Origin: Ulva prolifera
Taxonomy: Eukaryota > Chlorophyta > Ulvophyceae > Ulvales > Ulvaceae
Direction: 5' to 3'
Assembly (NCBI GenBank): GCA_023078555.1
Contig: CM041203.1
Span: forward strand, 1,445,481-1,509,480
Length of the DNA: 64,000 nucleotides
Below are positions 1-12,070 of the stretch, in pieces; the stretch's first letter is position 1; the number at the start of each line of letters is the position of its first letter. The position numbers and the translations under genes are program-made. The notes beneath the pieces are model-generated. The model was not told the DNA's origin. It ran no database searches and saw only the letters and a program-made list of their open reading frames with translations.

Positions 1-506
1 TGCGGGCGACCTTGCACGATCTAAAATGATGAGATACAAAAATATTGCAATAGGCGAGTTTCTCAGGAGTGATGCAACGGTGGTTTGAGGTCTGTCATTA
101 CATGGCAGGTGGCGCTGACCCTAGTAGCGGAGAGCCCGACCATCCCCGATCACGTACATGGCATCATGGGTAATAGTTATATGTCCATCCACTATACTCG
201 CGCCTTTGTAAGGTAATTTTACAGTGTTGCCAAGCAGCCATGATGGGCGCCCGTGCAGCTGTGACATGCCTTCGTACTGAGTGGTCGTACCAGTCGGAGG
301 GGTGTTCCCCCTGTAGACATGTCAAGTTTCCAGCCCTCTGATTGCGGAGGGCATACTGACAGCTGCCATCCTGCACCAGAGCATTACCAAGTTCTCACCA
401 GAGCATTGCCAAGTTCTCCGCGTGGAAATCTTGCGGTGGTGACTGTTAGGAAGGCCAGCTTGGCCGACAATGTGATCTTGTTTTTAGAGTGCAAGTAACC
501 TTAGAT

Positions 507-1075
507 ATGGACCCATCATCTAAGCAAATCACGTTTGACGTGGCTGAGCATGTGCGACTGGATCGATTCCGGCGGAGGTGCTCCGCAGCCATTGCAGCTG
601 CTGAGAACACTGTGGGCTCGAAGATACCGCAAATGGTGCTGTCTGCCCGTGTCACGACGCACGGTCGGAGGGGGGACAAGTCCAAAGGTATTACTTGTTT
701 CATAGTCACTGGCGAGTGTCTATCTTGCTGCAGCGCTTCCTAGCTGATTGACCTTCCGGCTCCTTGGTTTCAGTGCCTTTAGTGCGGTGACGTTCGCAGG
801 GGGCACATCGACACCACACGTACCACCTCACATGCGCGGGGCATGGAAACCGGATCAACTTCTTAAGCTGCGGCAGACGGTAAGCGCGCGTGACACGACG
901 CCTCAGCTGCAAACTTCAGCAAGGGTATGGCGCTGCCGAAACATACCATCTTGTGGTCATGCCATCATTCATCTGTGGCCAAACCCACTTGACGATGTTT
1001 CCAGTCGCGTTCATAGGAAGTCTTTGTCAGCCCTTAGTGCACCGTAGCTTACTGGAATCATTGACGAGTAGATGA
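507..1075 (+). CDS. Unrecognised protein, three exons (5' end uncertain)
   Basis: Three coding stretches join in phase on the + strand. The first runs from ATG 507, or from an upstream exon via a TTTTAG acceptor at 482-487, to a donor after AAAG near 687. The second runs from a GCAG acceptor near 799 to a GTAAGC donor near 880. The third runs from a TTCAG acceptor near 925 to a TGA ending at 1075. The joined product is about 125 residues, mixed charged and hydrophobic, with no motif I recognise, no signal peptide and no clear membrane segment. Phase continuity across two introns is the only support. The gene may begin left of 507, so this could be the C-terminal part of a larger protein. Confidence 0.35.
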
Positions 1076-2237
1076 TTCAGGCACAAGGAGACAACAAGGC
1101 CAAACCCATCCATTCCTCACGCACAAAGCGAACGACTCACAGACCCCACAGCGCCGCCGTCCAACTGGAACATGGTAGTGCTGATTCACTTCGTGTGCTC
1201 CACCTGACTCATACTTGCGGAACACGCCAGCCTGATGCACCTAACCTGTTGTGGACCCACACGAAATGTGTTGGTTCCAGGAGCAGGGGGCGCTGTTGCA
1301 TGTGACCGGATGGCGCCTGTTCCAATCCGGACCAAAGGATGGGCAACAATGTCACCACCTCAACACCAAAGCAAACACGTGACCAGCTCGTCAGGCAGCT
1401 TCAAATCCGACCTGTTAGCGTCTAGGACCCCAGACACCACAGCCGCATACCCGTTGCAGCCCCTGCCAGCGAGCTCAATCAGGCTCGATGTATGGAAACA
1501 GGCCAGGACACATCATGAGGCCGAGCAGACAAAGCAGACCTCAGACTTCAAGCTCAAGGTGTGCACAGCAAGACGTCATTACAAGCAGTGCATTGTCATC
1601 CCACGTGGACAGTGGCATCACTGCAGGAGCACCACATGCAGGAGATCGCCCGAGTGTACCCCCGGGCCGTTCCCCCTCCATCTCACCTGCCCCAAGACAC
1701 GGCCTTCACTGCAGACTTTGGCAATTGGGATTGCCTGGGGGCTGACTGACACTACAAATCAACACAACATCTGGCGGACCACACTGGCCCGTGTTATTTG
1801 CCCAGGCTGCAAGCTACTCCTCGGGCACTGACGGTCACAAGGGCGCCATCAGGTCCTGGCTCCGCTTGGCTTTAGGGAATGAGTACCCAAACTTGCCCGC
1901 AACGCCCTGGAAGGCGTCCGGGAGCATCCGCAACACGCCGTCCAGGCCGAACGCCCTCCGGCCTTGCGCCGCATCTGGAGAGCAGCTCGTCGGGGTGGTG
2001 CTCCTCAGCCGAGCCCACCAGCGACCGCTGCGCACGCTCAGCGCCACACAGCGTCCTGGAAACAGCACCCTGCACAGCAACACCACGTCAGCTGCAGCTG
2101 GCCGCTCACCAAGCCACCCACCAGCTGCAGCTGGTGTCGCGGTGAATAGATCCACAGGTCCACAGTGGCACGCACGATGTAACGACCACATGCACACATC
2201 AACCGATGTAACGGGGCGCGCGACCGCTTCCGGTAGC
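1076..2237. other. Intergenic stretch without a supported gene
   Basis: Open frames occur on both strands, but none has a recognisable domain or consistent splice-phase chain. The 1800-2237 part is GC-rich with CAGCTG-rich repeats near 2090-2145. It lies downstream of the apyrase stop and probably holds its 3' UTR. Confidence 0.4.
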
Positions 2238-4929
2238 TCACCTGGCCCACGTCACGCACGCCATGAGCAGCGCTGCCATGAGCAGCCAGAACGACACGAC
2301 CTGAATCTCCCACGGCGCACGGGGGTGGTCGCTGTCGGGCAGAGGCGCCCCGGCGTCGCCGTCACCAGTTTCGCCGTCGGCCGCCGCGCCCGCCGCCGCC
2401 CCGACCAGGTACTCCAGGGCCGCGCCCAACGGCCAGTCGAGGTGCACCCTGCTGTGGCCCTCGAGCGTGAGGGAATTGGCAAAGTGGACGCGGCGGTCAT
2501 CGAGGCCGACGGAGAGCACCTGCTGCATGAAGACGACGGTGTAGGCTGCGGTGAAGCAGAGCTTCGCGGCGTCGGCGGGCTCGGTCGCGGCGGGCAGTGC
2601 CTGCATGTCGCGGAGTTCAGACGCAGCCATCAGATGTAGCAGTACAGCCCTACACGCGGAACGTGGTCAGGTCTGACTTTGGTGGAGCTGCCGATGGCTC
2701 TGCCACGGAGGCCCGCACACGCACCAGCAGTGCATGCAACATGGCTGCCCCGGCACTGCTTCAGCCACCGCCGTCGCACGTTCGCTATGACGCGGCGTTG
2801 CCGTGCCGCCCACGTTCACCTAGAGCCGAGGTCATGCATGCACGGGCCAGTATGACGCCGGCGGCGCCGCAGCTGTGAACAAGCTCGCCAATTGAAACCG
2901 CTCATGTAAATCACAAACCCAGCAGTACAAACTACTGCCTTCTGCTTGCATGCTTGCTGCATCCGGTGTGCACCGCTCTTGGTCGTAATTGCCGTGCTGT
3001 GGGGCTTCCAGGCCGCACCTCCGCGACTGAGGCCCAGGGCACGGCACAGTGTTTCGAGCCGGCCTCCGCTAGTTCCCGCAGCGACGCGTCCTCCCGCAGC
3101 CCGAGGCCGGACACGGCGCGCGCGAAATTCTCCGTCGCCATCAGGTGGCCCCGGAACCCGATCTGCGGGATGCTGATGCCCCCGTCGCAGCTGCCGCACG
3201 GGCACGCCCGCCCGTCCGCCCCGGCAGGGCCCCCGGCCGGGAACAGCGCCGACGTGATGGCTCCCGCACAGAGGTCAAACTGACCTGCCCCAAACTGGCC
3301 TGCATCGTGTGGCGCCGTCAGGTTGCTCGCGGCCCACGTCGAAGCAGTCTGCGAGCAGCATTCGCAGAGGTCAGCACCTGCTGTGTCAGAGAGACAGCAC
3401 AGCAGGAGATGCAAGGTGACCACAGGCAGCAGGGACGAGAGGCCACTGCGGTGGTGGATTTGAGCTGCAACGTGACCGGTGCGTCTGCGCCAGCAAGGCT
3501 GCTTGTGGCCAGCTTGCGACGGACTGGCGCAGACCGCTGTCTGCTGCCAGCTTGCGTTGCGCGTGCTGACACCATTCAGCAGCGGCTGCACCCAGTCCCC
3601 AGCGCTGCCGCTACGTGAGGAGAGCAACAGGCAGGCAAAGCACAGCACACAGCGCCGACAGTCACGACACACAGTCGTCGCTGCAAGAGAGAATGAGTCC
3701 CCTGCATCCACGATGCGGGCGGACCGTGCTCTGATAACAGTTCGACGGGCGACAGATGACTCACCTTCAAAATGTGTTGCTCTGGCAGGCCACCCGGCCT
3801 CACATGACCGCTGCGAATGCATGGCAGCAGACGTGGATGAGCGCACGACGGGAGCAACAGCTGTCGATCGCAGGACGGTGTCCCATGTGGCAGCCAGTGC
3901 GCACGAGGAGTTGGGTTCAGGCACACCTGGCGCAAACTCATAATTCATGTGGGAGCACTCGGCCGCCGCTCCGGTGGCGGACACCCGCTTGAATGCCTCC
4001 TCCCGGCCGTATCCCATGAATGAGTGTGTGAGCAAGCTGCAGCCGTCCAGGGCAGTGCGTGGAAGCATGATGGGCGCAAACAGGTCGTCGCAGGCAGCGC
4101 CTCCTGGAAGCACTCCACCAGCGATGGTGATTTGGAGCGAAGCACCGCCCATCTCTGCAACACTCATGGGCTCTGGACCACGTTGGGGCAGAATGAACTT
4201 GCGGCTGCCCTGGAGGGACTGGGCTTCTGAGTGGAAACATTCCTGCCTGCTGGACCCAGGCCTTAGTCTTACACTGACCTGTAAGCGAGATCGGGGTGTG
4301 CTGAGCGTTGCTGCACCGGCCGCCCCACACGTGTGGCTGATACTGACACAGGCAAACGTGCTCCAGGCTGTCTCAGACAGGCTGTGCAAGGCTCGCACTT
4401 GCGGTAACGCATGCTTGATGTAGTTCACTGCCAGCCATGCGTACAGCCCCTCCTGAACGCCTGAAATGACTGCTGTTGACGCTTTCGTGAATCCGGCCTG
4501 GACGAGCTCTTGCCGGCACGACTCCAGAATCCGAGTTGCAGCTGACTCTGGTAGCATGCGCAGGCCTGCTGTCGCCATGAGGAGCAACGGAGTTTCCGCA
4601 CGGAGCTCATCTGGGACCTGCAGCACACTCTCGTATCTGGTCCAGCACCTCGGACCCTTGGAACATGGCAAAGTAGCGCCTGCACAGCGTACCTGAGCAC
4701 TGGCAGCACTGATGAGAGGACGCAAATGTGCTCCGGCCTCGCTGGGTTCGTCTTCAAAGCTGGCAAGCCCAGGATTCACTTGTGCAAACACACCGCTGAG
4801 CGACAAGTGCGGGTAGTGGCCACCACTGGCAGGCGACTGATATGAGAATACGTGTATCCTGCTGCCGGTGGATCCCGCATCCAGTATGATGATGTGTCCG
4901 GCATTGCTCTGCAAGTGCTTCATGGGCAA
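2238..4929 (-). CDS. Apyrase / NTPDase (GDA1-CD39 family)
   Basis: Hydrolyses nucleoside tri- and diphosphates; family members act at the cell surface or in Golgi/ER lumen. On the - strand, apyrase conserved regions appear in order. ACR1 is DAGSTGSRIHVF, close to the N-terminus (near 4880). ACR2 is LLMATAGLRML (near 4570). ACR3 is VISGVQEGLYAW (near 4450). ACR4 is AEMGGASLQI (near 4150). They are followed by SFMGYGREEAF (near 4010). Several exons are separated by short introns; a retained frame through introns makes one long open stretch from 4929 to 2932. The last exon (about 2630-2238) carries the family's C-terminal CF-AAY and LGAAL elements, then a hydrophobic helix (VVSFWLLMAALLMACV) and TGA at 2238-2240, so a C-terminal anchor is likely. 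The first in-frame ATG is at 4923. An acceptor-like CAG just upstream suggests another 5' exon, perhaps encoding a signal or N-terminal anchor, that I could not place. Confidence 0.85.
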
Positions 4930-5637
4930 CAGGCCGATCTGGGATCAAAGCTTCCAACCCATCGCAGCAGCAGTATCAGCACAATCCAGGAGGATTATGA
5001 ACTGTTTCAATGCAGCTCAGCAGCGGATGATTCTCGTGTGGCGACAGCGCAACGAAGCCCGTCGTAACAATCATCAATTGCAAACACCGGATCTTGAGCG
5101 AAGGATCATATGCCATGACGAATGGGAACAATCTGAAGCATCAGTGTACGTAGTGCTGCTTGATCCTCCAGAGATTGAACACTTGCGACTGCCGCAGGCA
5201 CGCAGAGTGCCGCTCCGTGTTAGTTCATCCACATCCCGTATTCTAGCTCGCGTCAGCACTCACCCAAGCAGAATTGGGGTTGCAGATGATGTTGGATCGA
5301 TGTTACGAAACCATATTGCATGATAGGGATTACAGCCAGCGCAGTGCGGTGCACCTCCGTGCTGATATTGCTGACTGGCACAACCCCTTCAACTCGGACC
5401 GAATTCTGACGCCGTGGGCATGTGGCCCCGGCTCTGTGGGGCACAGATTTGGGTGATATGATCTTCACGGCGAGGAAGGCCAGCAGGACACATAATCAAA
5501 TGCGATTGCCTGTTCCTGCTGACACAAAGCTAGGGGCATTGATGTATATCGTGTGCTGATTGTCTCTGCTGCTGCTGGTGCTCTTGATCAAACTCGGGGC
5601 AGCTCATCCGCGCCCTGGGGCAACACTTGAACTAAAT
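4930..5637. other. Upstream region of the apyrase gene; no gene resolved
   Basis: This should contain the apyrase promoter and possibly its first exon(s) on the - strand. Short open frames exist near 5074-5468 (-), but none could be joined in phase with certainty. Confidence 0.3.
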
Positions 5638-6432
5638 TTAGCGTAGCCGCACTGTTACGGGAGCATCCGCTGACTCGTGCAGTTCTGTTGCATGGTGCCT
5701 CGTATTGCCTTCCAAGGTGTGCAGGACGCGGCCAAGATATGCGCCGGTCAAAAGCAACAATTCGCCACTTGAAGCGTCGTTTACATGCAATACTGCGAGT
5801 ATAAACGTGTAAGCGCACTCCCCGCCAGTCCCGTGCGATCGCAGCGGCCCGTACGCACCACTGGCTTTCATGAGCCTGCGAAGGTGAGTCCCCAACTGCT
5901 TTGGCGCGCTATGCAGCCTCCAGCTATCTACGTTGTGGATCAGTTGCACCGCTTGACAAGCTGTGCAGTGCACCGTCAAATCACCGGGGCGGTAGTACTT
6001 GAGTGTACTGCTTCGGGCCACCACCAATGACTGAAGGCACGAGCTCTGGGTCGATGTCTCATCACTTTGCGAGCACCATGGCATGCATTGTGTTTTGCCC
6101 GTTTCGGAACTGCTACCCGGTGCACCTTCCTCATGGACACCTCGTTCTATGCACTGAGCTTGTGTGATCTGCGCAGCTTCCCATGCCATGGCCCTGAGTC
6201 AAGCGTATTTTGTGCATCATTGTTGTCTGGTGTCTCTTGCAGCATCTTATCTGCGCACAGTGGCCATGGAGCGTGCACGCTGCGAGTGCAGTCGCGGCGC
6301 AGTTTGTTCGACATCAAGTGGTCCCGATACGCCACCGCTGTCACCCTGGAGGCCTTCAACAAAGCATCCGCCGCAGTAACTGTGGCAGCTGACTTTTGAG
6401 TGTTCGTGGCATAGTCAAATCTCCGCATCTCC
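5638..6432 (-). CDS. Possible unrecognised gene, - strand
   Basis: Two adjoining - strand coding-like stretches overlap near 6147-6189. One begins with ATG at about 6432 (MEMRRFDYATNTQKSAATV...) and is rich in Ala, Lys and Arg. The other ends at 5638 and contains KYYRPGDLTVHCTACQ and CAYTFILAVLHVNDASSGEL. Amino-acid make-up looks protein-like, unlike the opposite frames, and a splice between them is plausible but not fixed. No family recognised. The alternating hydrophobic pattern of the second part could fit an OB-fold or other beta-rich domain, but that is a guess. Confidence 0.3.
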
Positions 6433-7508
6433 ATGGCACGCACGGCCCGAGGTTTACACACTGGAGCACCATCTCGGTGTACAGTCACGTATGGCCGCTA
6501 TACGACAGTGGTGGATGGATGCGGACACTGCATATGTGCAATTGAACGTTGAATCGATGCAGTTCCGCAATCCTCGGGACATGCAAACGTGATCGTACGC
6601 GCCGCATCGCGCTGCTCACGTTTCGTATACAACACAACATGCTTCTACATCGTAGACCGGTGGAGTTGTTGAACTTCGTGATCGACCGCATGTCTTGCTG
6701 CATCTGTCGACATCGTCAGTCAGTACGCCTACATCTTGGCACTCGAATCTGGGCAGCCCGCGTCAGCTGCTTGGATTCTTGGTACTCCCGTGAATGCTCC
6801 AAGGCTTCGTGTGAACTGCTACGGGTCGATTGTTCTGTCTGCCAGGAGTGCCGGTACCGTGGAGTACCCAGTCCTGATGACACAGCTGATGCCAAGCGGC
6901 CTTTCCCGGCATGCCTATCAGCGCGCCCTCCGGCTACCAGCCAGTGACCATGCTCCATCGTGCAGAGGGCCAGGCTAGCATCTGTGAGGCTCCTGCAGTC
7001 CCGACCGGTACCATGCACAGCGGTACCGGACCGGAGCTGGGTCCCACATGTCCCGGCCACGGACGCAGCGTCAGTTTCAGTGGCTGAGGTGCGTTCCAAC
7101 CATCCGTGGTAGATCTGCCGCAAGGGCACGGCGCGCCACAAGCCTGCGCACTACGATCTCACAACCACACACCATGGCCCCGACATACACCTGCGCTACC
7201 TGTTGCCACCATCAGCAATAGCAGGCCACCGCACATCAACACCCTGCTGCTGCAGCATTGGCCACATGCACACCCACACTGGCACAGCCAGCACAGAGCG
7301 TGCACCTGTTCATGACCACCCTGAACATTCGTGTGTCGTTGGCGAGACGCGGTTGGCGATCACGCAAGGTGAATGTGCGCGGTGTGGAGCCGCCCATGCC
7401 GCAAACGCCACTCCCACCGGCTGATTTCGTGGTCGCCTGCAGCTCTCCCCCCCTGCAGCCAGCGACCATGCCACCCCCACCGCTTTCCCCGCCCGGGTGC
7501 ATGCGCCC
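6433..7508. other. Intergenic / upstream of the SMP-C2 gene
   Basis: No supported coding region. Short frames on both strands lack motifs. The 7200-7500 portion becomes GC-rich and leads into the SMP-C2 gene, so it likely holds its promoter and 5' UTR. Confidence 0.35.
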
Positions 7509-10500
7509 ATGCATCAGGCCGCGAGCGCGGCCCAGATGCCGCACCCGGCGGCCGCCGCCCCGGCGCCGGCTCTCGGCCCCGCCGCGCTGATCTTCATGCT
7601 CGGCGCCGCCACCGCCAGCTTCGTCCAGGGCCTTGTTCGCTCGCTCACCGGTGGCGCCGCCGCCGCCGCGGCCGGTGCGCGCGCGCCGGCCTCCCCCCCT
7701 CCCGACCCCTTTGGCGCGGACACCCCCCTCCTCCCCCCCCGCCAGCACCCGCCCCCCTCACAACGCCAGGAGTCCATCCTCCCGGACAGCGAGTCCGTGG
7801 AGTGGGTCAACATGTGCGTCCGCAAGATCTGGCGCGTCTACCAGCGCGGCCTCGAGAACTGGATCTCGGACCTGTTGCAGCCGGTGTTTGACACCTACAT
7901 CAACGACGACACCCCCCCGACGATCCTCCGCCGCATCCGCATCGAGCGCCTCACGCTCAACCACGAGCCCCCGCTGTTCGATGGCATGCAGCGGCGCAAC
8001 TCCCGCAAGGAGAGCGACCTCAACGGCGTGTTCGGCGTGCGGTACTCCGGCGGCGCAAAGATGCTGCTCGTGCTCGAGCTCGGCGGCCGGCTCTCTGGCG
8101 TCGAGGTGCCGGTCATGGTCGAGGACTTTGACCTCGACGCGCGGCTGTGGATCAAGCTGCGGCTCGCGCCGATGTGCCCGTGGATCGGCGTCATATCGGT
8201 CGCGTTTGTCGAGCAGCCGCGCATCCAAGTCCAGCTGAACACGTACGGCATGCTGCCCCTGATGCGCATCCCGGTGCTGCAGCGCTTCCTCCGCAAGCTC
8301 CTCACCGTCGAGCTCCCCGCAATCATGGTGCTGCCGCAGCGCCTCGAGATCAACCTGCCGCCGTCGGTAACGGTGCTCGCGGAGGCGGCGGTCGGGCGGG
8401 ACACGGTCATGCGGGCCGTCGCGAGCGCGGTGCTGCAGGCCGACGCGATGGAGCAGGCGCTGTACCACGCGCTGCCGATGGACGCCGCGAACGTCGCGAG
8501 CCCGGTCACCGTGCCCGAGGCGTTTGTGGTGCGCCCCGCGCCCCTCCTCCTCGAGATGTGCATGCATGCGCCGCTCTGCGCCCCGCGCGGTCCCGGGAAC
8601 GGGCGGTCGGCGCGTTTGTAAAGTCACGTAAATCTGGATTCACACAGCCGTATTTATGGCAACAGGACATTGACAACTCCGAATGAACGGGACCACATGC
8701 CGAAGGGGTAAACCACCGGTGTGTGACGCGTGAACAGAGGCGTGGTCGCGTGCAGTGGGAGGAGGTCATGGCAATTGTGGAACCGTGTGCAGGGGGAGCT
8801 GATGGTGACGGTGGTGGAGGGGCGCGACCTGCCGGTGTGGGGGTTCCCGTGGCAGAGCAACCCGTACTGCCGCATCGTGATCGGCACGCAGGCGGTCGAC
8901 AGCAAGCGCGAGCGCGAGACCGGCAGCCGGGGCAGCTTTCGCTGCCCGAACTGGAACCAGGAGTTCCAGTTCCTCGTGGAGGACTCGCCGATGCAGACGG
9001 TCAAGATCACGGTGTACGACAGCCCGTACACCGGCCGCGTGGACGTCGGGTACGCGCAGCTCCGCCTGAACGACCTGCCGCAGGACGGCACGCTGCACAA
9101 GTGGCTGCCCGTCTTCTCGGCGCCGACGTACACCGAGACGCAGGGCGAGCTGTTTGTGCGTGCGAGCTACCGCGCGTTTGACGAGGTCGCGGACGAGGAC
9201 GCGGCGGTGGGGCCGGTGAGCCTCGTGCCGGAGGCGGCGACGCCGCCGCCGAGCATCACGGACGTGCAGTCCGCGGCCGAGGCGTCGGCGCGGGCGGCGG
9301 TCGAGGCGAGCCAGGGGCTCGAGGCGCTCGCAGTCGCCAAGGCGGCGGCGGCGCGGGCGGCGGCGCGGCTGCGGGGCCGCCGGGACGCGTCAGACGCGAA
9401 CTCCGTGTCATCGGGGTCGTCGTCGGAGGGGGAGGGCGGCTCGGAGTGGCCGCCCGCGCCGCGGACGTCGGCGCTCGGGTCGCTGGACGCGGATAGCGGC
9501 TACGCGGAGCGGCTGGTGCGCGCAGTGAGGGAGCAGCAGGCGGCGGCGCTCGCGACCGAACTCGGCCAGCGGGCGGTTGCGCGTGTGACGGACAAGAGCA
9601 CCCCGCCGACGGACCAGGCGACGCTGAAGAAGCGCGTGGACGACAAGATCGCGGCTCAGGACGGCGCTGCGCGGCGCGAGCGTGCGCTCGGTAGTGCGGA
9701 AGTGGCGGCGGGCGCCGCTGCGGGCGCCTCCGCGGAGCCTGCAGAGCGCCCGGTTCAGCCGGAGGCCGAGGCGGTGCCGCCGGCGAACGGCGGCAGCGAG
9801 GTCGTGCATAAACGCACGCATGTCGATTTCGACCTTGTGGCCGAGGTGCGCGCGCTTGCCGCAGCCCGCATGGTGCACAGGTGCTTCTTGTCGTGTGAGC
9901 GGGGGGGTTTAGTTTGCGGTGCGTGTGCAGGGCGATGGTGCGACGAGCTCGATGAGCGAGGTCAAGTCGACGCACACGCAGCAGGCGACGGAGCAGCACC
10001 GCGGCCACACATCGCCGCTCCTACCCGGCGGCTTGCCGGGGCCTCAGGGGCGTGTTTTGGACGAGCTGATGGGCCGCGAGGCGACGACGCGCGTGCGCCC
10101 GGTCGACACGGCCGAGCTCGCGGTCATCAACAGCCCCCCGGAGGCCCCCCCCGGAGCCGGCGGCGCCGGCGCGGCGGACGGCAGCCTGGACGGAGGCCGC
10201 GTCGACAGCAAGCGCGTGGTCGTCTCGGACGGCAAAGGCCACGTCATCCGCCCGGAGCTTTCGATCCAGTCGGATGCGGAGATCGGGTCTGGGGACCTCG
10301 AGCGGATCGTGGAGACGCTGCCGCCGGGTGCGCTGAAGGACGACGCGGGGCCGCCGGGGCTGCTGGAGGTTGACGCAGGCGTGCGGCGGAACGGCGCTGT
10401 AGACGGGGTGGACACGCAGCCAGCCGAGACCACGCGGAGCGCGGCGGGTGCGGCGGCGGCGGAGCCCCGTGGCCACGCGCTGCTCGAGAAGACTGTCGAT

Positions 10501-11313
10501 TTCTCGGACGGCGACGCGGAGGCCCGCAGCGGCCAGTTCAGGGCTGCGGACGGCGGGCCGGACGGAGACAGGGCGGAGGGGTCGCAGGATGAGCAGGGGC
10601 GGCCGTGGTGGAAGTTCGGGTGGGGTCCGGAGGACTCGTTCTCTGAGCCACCGCCGCAGCGGAAGCGCAAGCGGCAGCGGAAGGATGAGGAGGTCGCGAG
10701 CCGGGAGGCGGGCGCGGAGGAGCAGGGAGAGGGGGAGTTTTGGGGCTGGGCGAAGGGCATGGCGATCCTCGCGGGGCTGCGGCAGCGGCAGCAGGACCCC
10801 CAGACCGCGGCGCAGGCTGCGGAGGACGGCGAGAAGCGGGCCAAGGAGGCTGCCAAGAAAGAGGGAACGGAGGCGGCGGCCTCCGATGAGCAGGGCGACC
10901 CCGCCTGGTGGGCCGGGCTGCTGGACATGCTGAAACGCGACGATTCGAAAAAGGCGGCGGATGGCGGGAAGAAGGCGGAGAGGGGTGAGCAGAGGGCGGA
11001 GGACGACCGTGCGCTGTCGATGGTGATCGTGTCGCCGGACGTGCCGATCGAGGAGATCGCGGCGGAAATTGCGCGTGTGAAGAACAAGCAGGCGGAGCAG
11101 TCGGCGGAGCAGAAGCGGCAGCTCGGGGAGGACATGCTGCGGGGGCCGGTCGGGCAGCTGCAGCGGATGAGCAGGAATCTCGTGTCGATGAACAAGCCGG
11201 AGATTGTGCTGCTGTGCGGCCTGTGCGGGGGCGTGATGGTGCTCCTTGCCGTTGTGGCGTATCGGATAGAGCTGTATATGGAATTGATCCGGGCGCTGGA
11301 TTCCTGGAGGTAG
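7509..11313 (+). CDS. SMP + C2 domain membrane-contact lipid-transfer protein (extended-synaptotagmin/plant SYT type)
   Basis: Predicted ER-anchored tether and lipid-transfer protein. Exon 1 is 7509-8528, exon 2 is 8793-9845, exon 3 is 9931-11313; both junctions are phase 0 and give about 1151 residues. Residues ~18-40 (AALIFMLGAATASFVQGL) form an N-terminal membrane segment. An SMP domain follows (about residues 95-335), starting ESVEWVNMCVRKIWRVYQ and containing the typical LLQPVFDTYI and LRLAPMCPWIG stretches. Exon 2 opens with a C2 domain (GELMVTVVEGRDLPVWGFPW ... WNQEFQF ... KITVYDSPYTGRVDVGYAQL). The rest is a long low-complexity acidic/Ala-rich tail, ending in a second hydrophobic helix (EIVLLCGLCGGVMVLLAVVAY) just before the stop. 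The original methionine could also lie in an upstream exon. Third positions are almost all G or C. The first intron holds a dispersed repeat. Confidence 0.85.
8617..8717 (+). repeat. Dispersed element, copy A (in intron 1 of the SMP-C2 gene)
   Basis: About 100 bases starting TGTAAAG and ending GTAAACCACC align with 51474-51566, with a few substitutions and small gaps. They share the core ggacattgacaactccga (here 8665-8682). The copy lies inside the 264-base intron 8529-8792 in the same orientation as the host gene. Confidence 0.8.
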
Positions 11314-12070
11314 GCGGCGGGTGTGCCGCGTGTGGTAGGGTAGGGTGTTGGCAATTGTTGTTTGGATTGGGTCATGTGTACATGAGGTGTCGGGCCTCAG
11401 CAGTGTTAGTTGGTGAACCTGTTGAAGGATATGCAGACACATGATTGGGACGAGCGGTGTAGATTCAGCGTACGAGTTGCAGGGCAGCAGCGTGATAGCA
11501 AGATTTTTTTCTCCTGTTGACAACACTTTTGCCTCAGTGCGTCAAAAGATGGAGCGAGATCCCCGTGTGTGCAGGGGGGTCTGCTTGTTTCCATACATCT
11601 CTGTTGCCGTCAGAGCATTCCGAGGCATGAAAAGCTATGGCATGTACAACCTGTTGCTAGGAACTCAGTCACTGCTACTGAACAATGGTCCCCACCAGAG
11701 CCCCTTCAGCGTGTGCTTGTTCACACAGTGAAAGAGCAGCTGCCTGCTGGCCCACCATGGTGAATGGAAGATGCCACGCCGACTCTCATTGGCATGCAGT
11801 GAAACAACAGATTGTGGCACAGGCCGCATGTCACCTGTGTGCCATGGATGCACACTTGACAACCCAGAGCACCTAGTGCTGCATGACTGTGCTGAGTCAG
11901 GGAGCTGCAAATCGGGCCGCTGTGGCTCACATATTGATGGTGTTGCCAAAACCACTCTGCATCAAGTTGATACCGTTGTATCGTACAGTAAAAGGATGAA
12001 TTTGCAAGCATAAAAGCAATTGTCAGTAAGCATGTTGGTGAGTCCACCTAGAGCTGGTGATGGCACTCTC
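11314..12070. other. Convergent intergenic region
   Basis: Lies between the 3' ends of the SMP-C2 gene (+) and thioredoxin (-). It should hold both 3' UTRs. No coding region or RNA gene was seen, and no obvious TGTAA close to either stop. Confidence 0.4.

Noticed and set aside
1791..2639. Long + strand open frame over the apyrase 3' exon
   Set aside because: It is antisense to an exon with clear apyrase C-terminal features and has no domain; high GC alone keeps it open.
8147..8686. Open frames ending in QQDIDNSE-like peptides (also near 51533 and 54230)
   Set aside because: These come from translating the dispersed repeat core, not from related genes.
10021..11526. 501-codon - strand open frame
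   Set aside because: Shadow of the GC-rich exon 3 of the SMP-C2 gene; Leu/Arg/Pro-rich with no motif.
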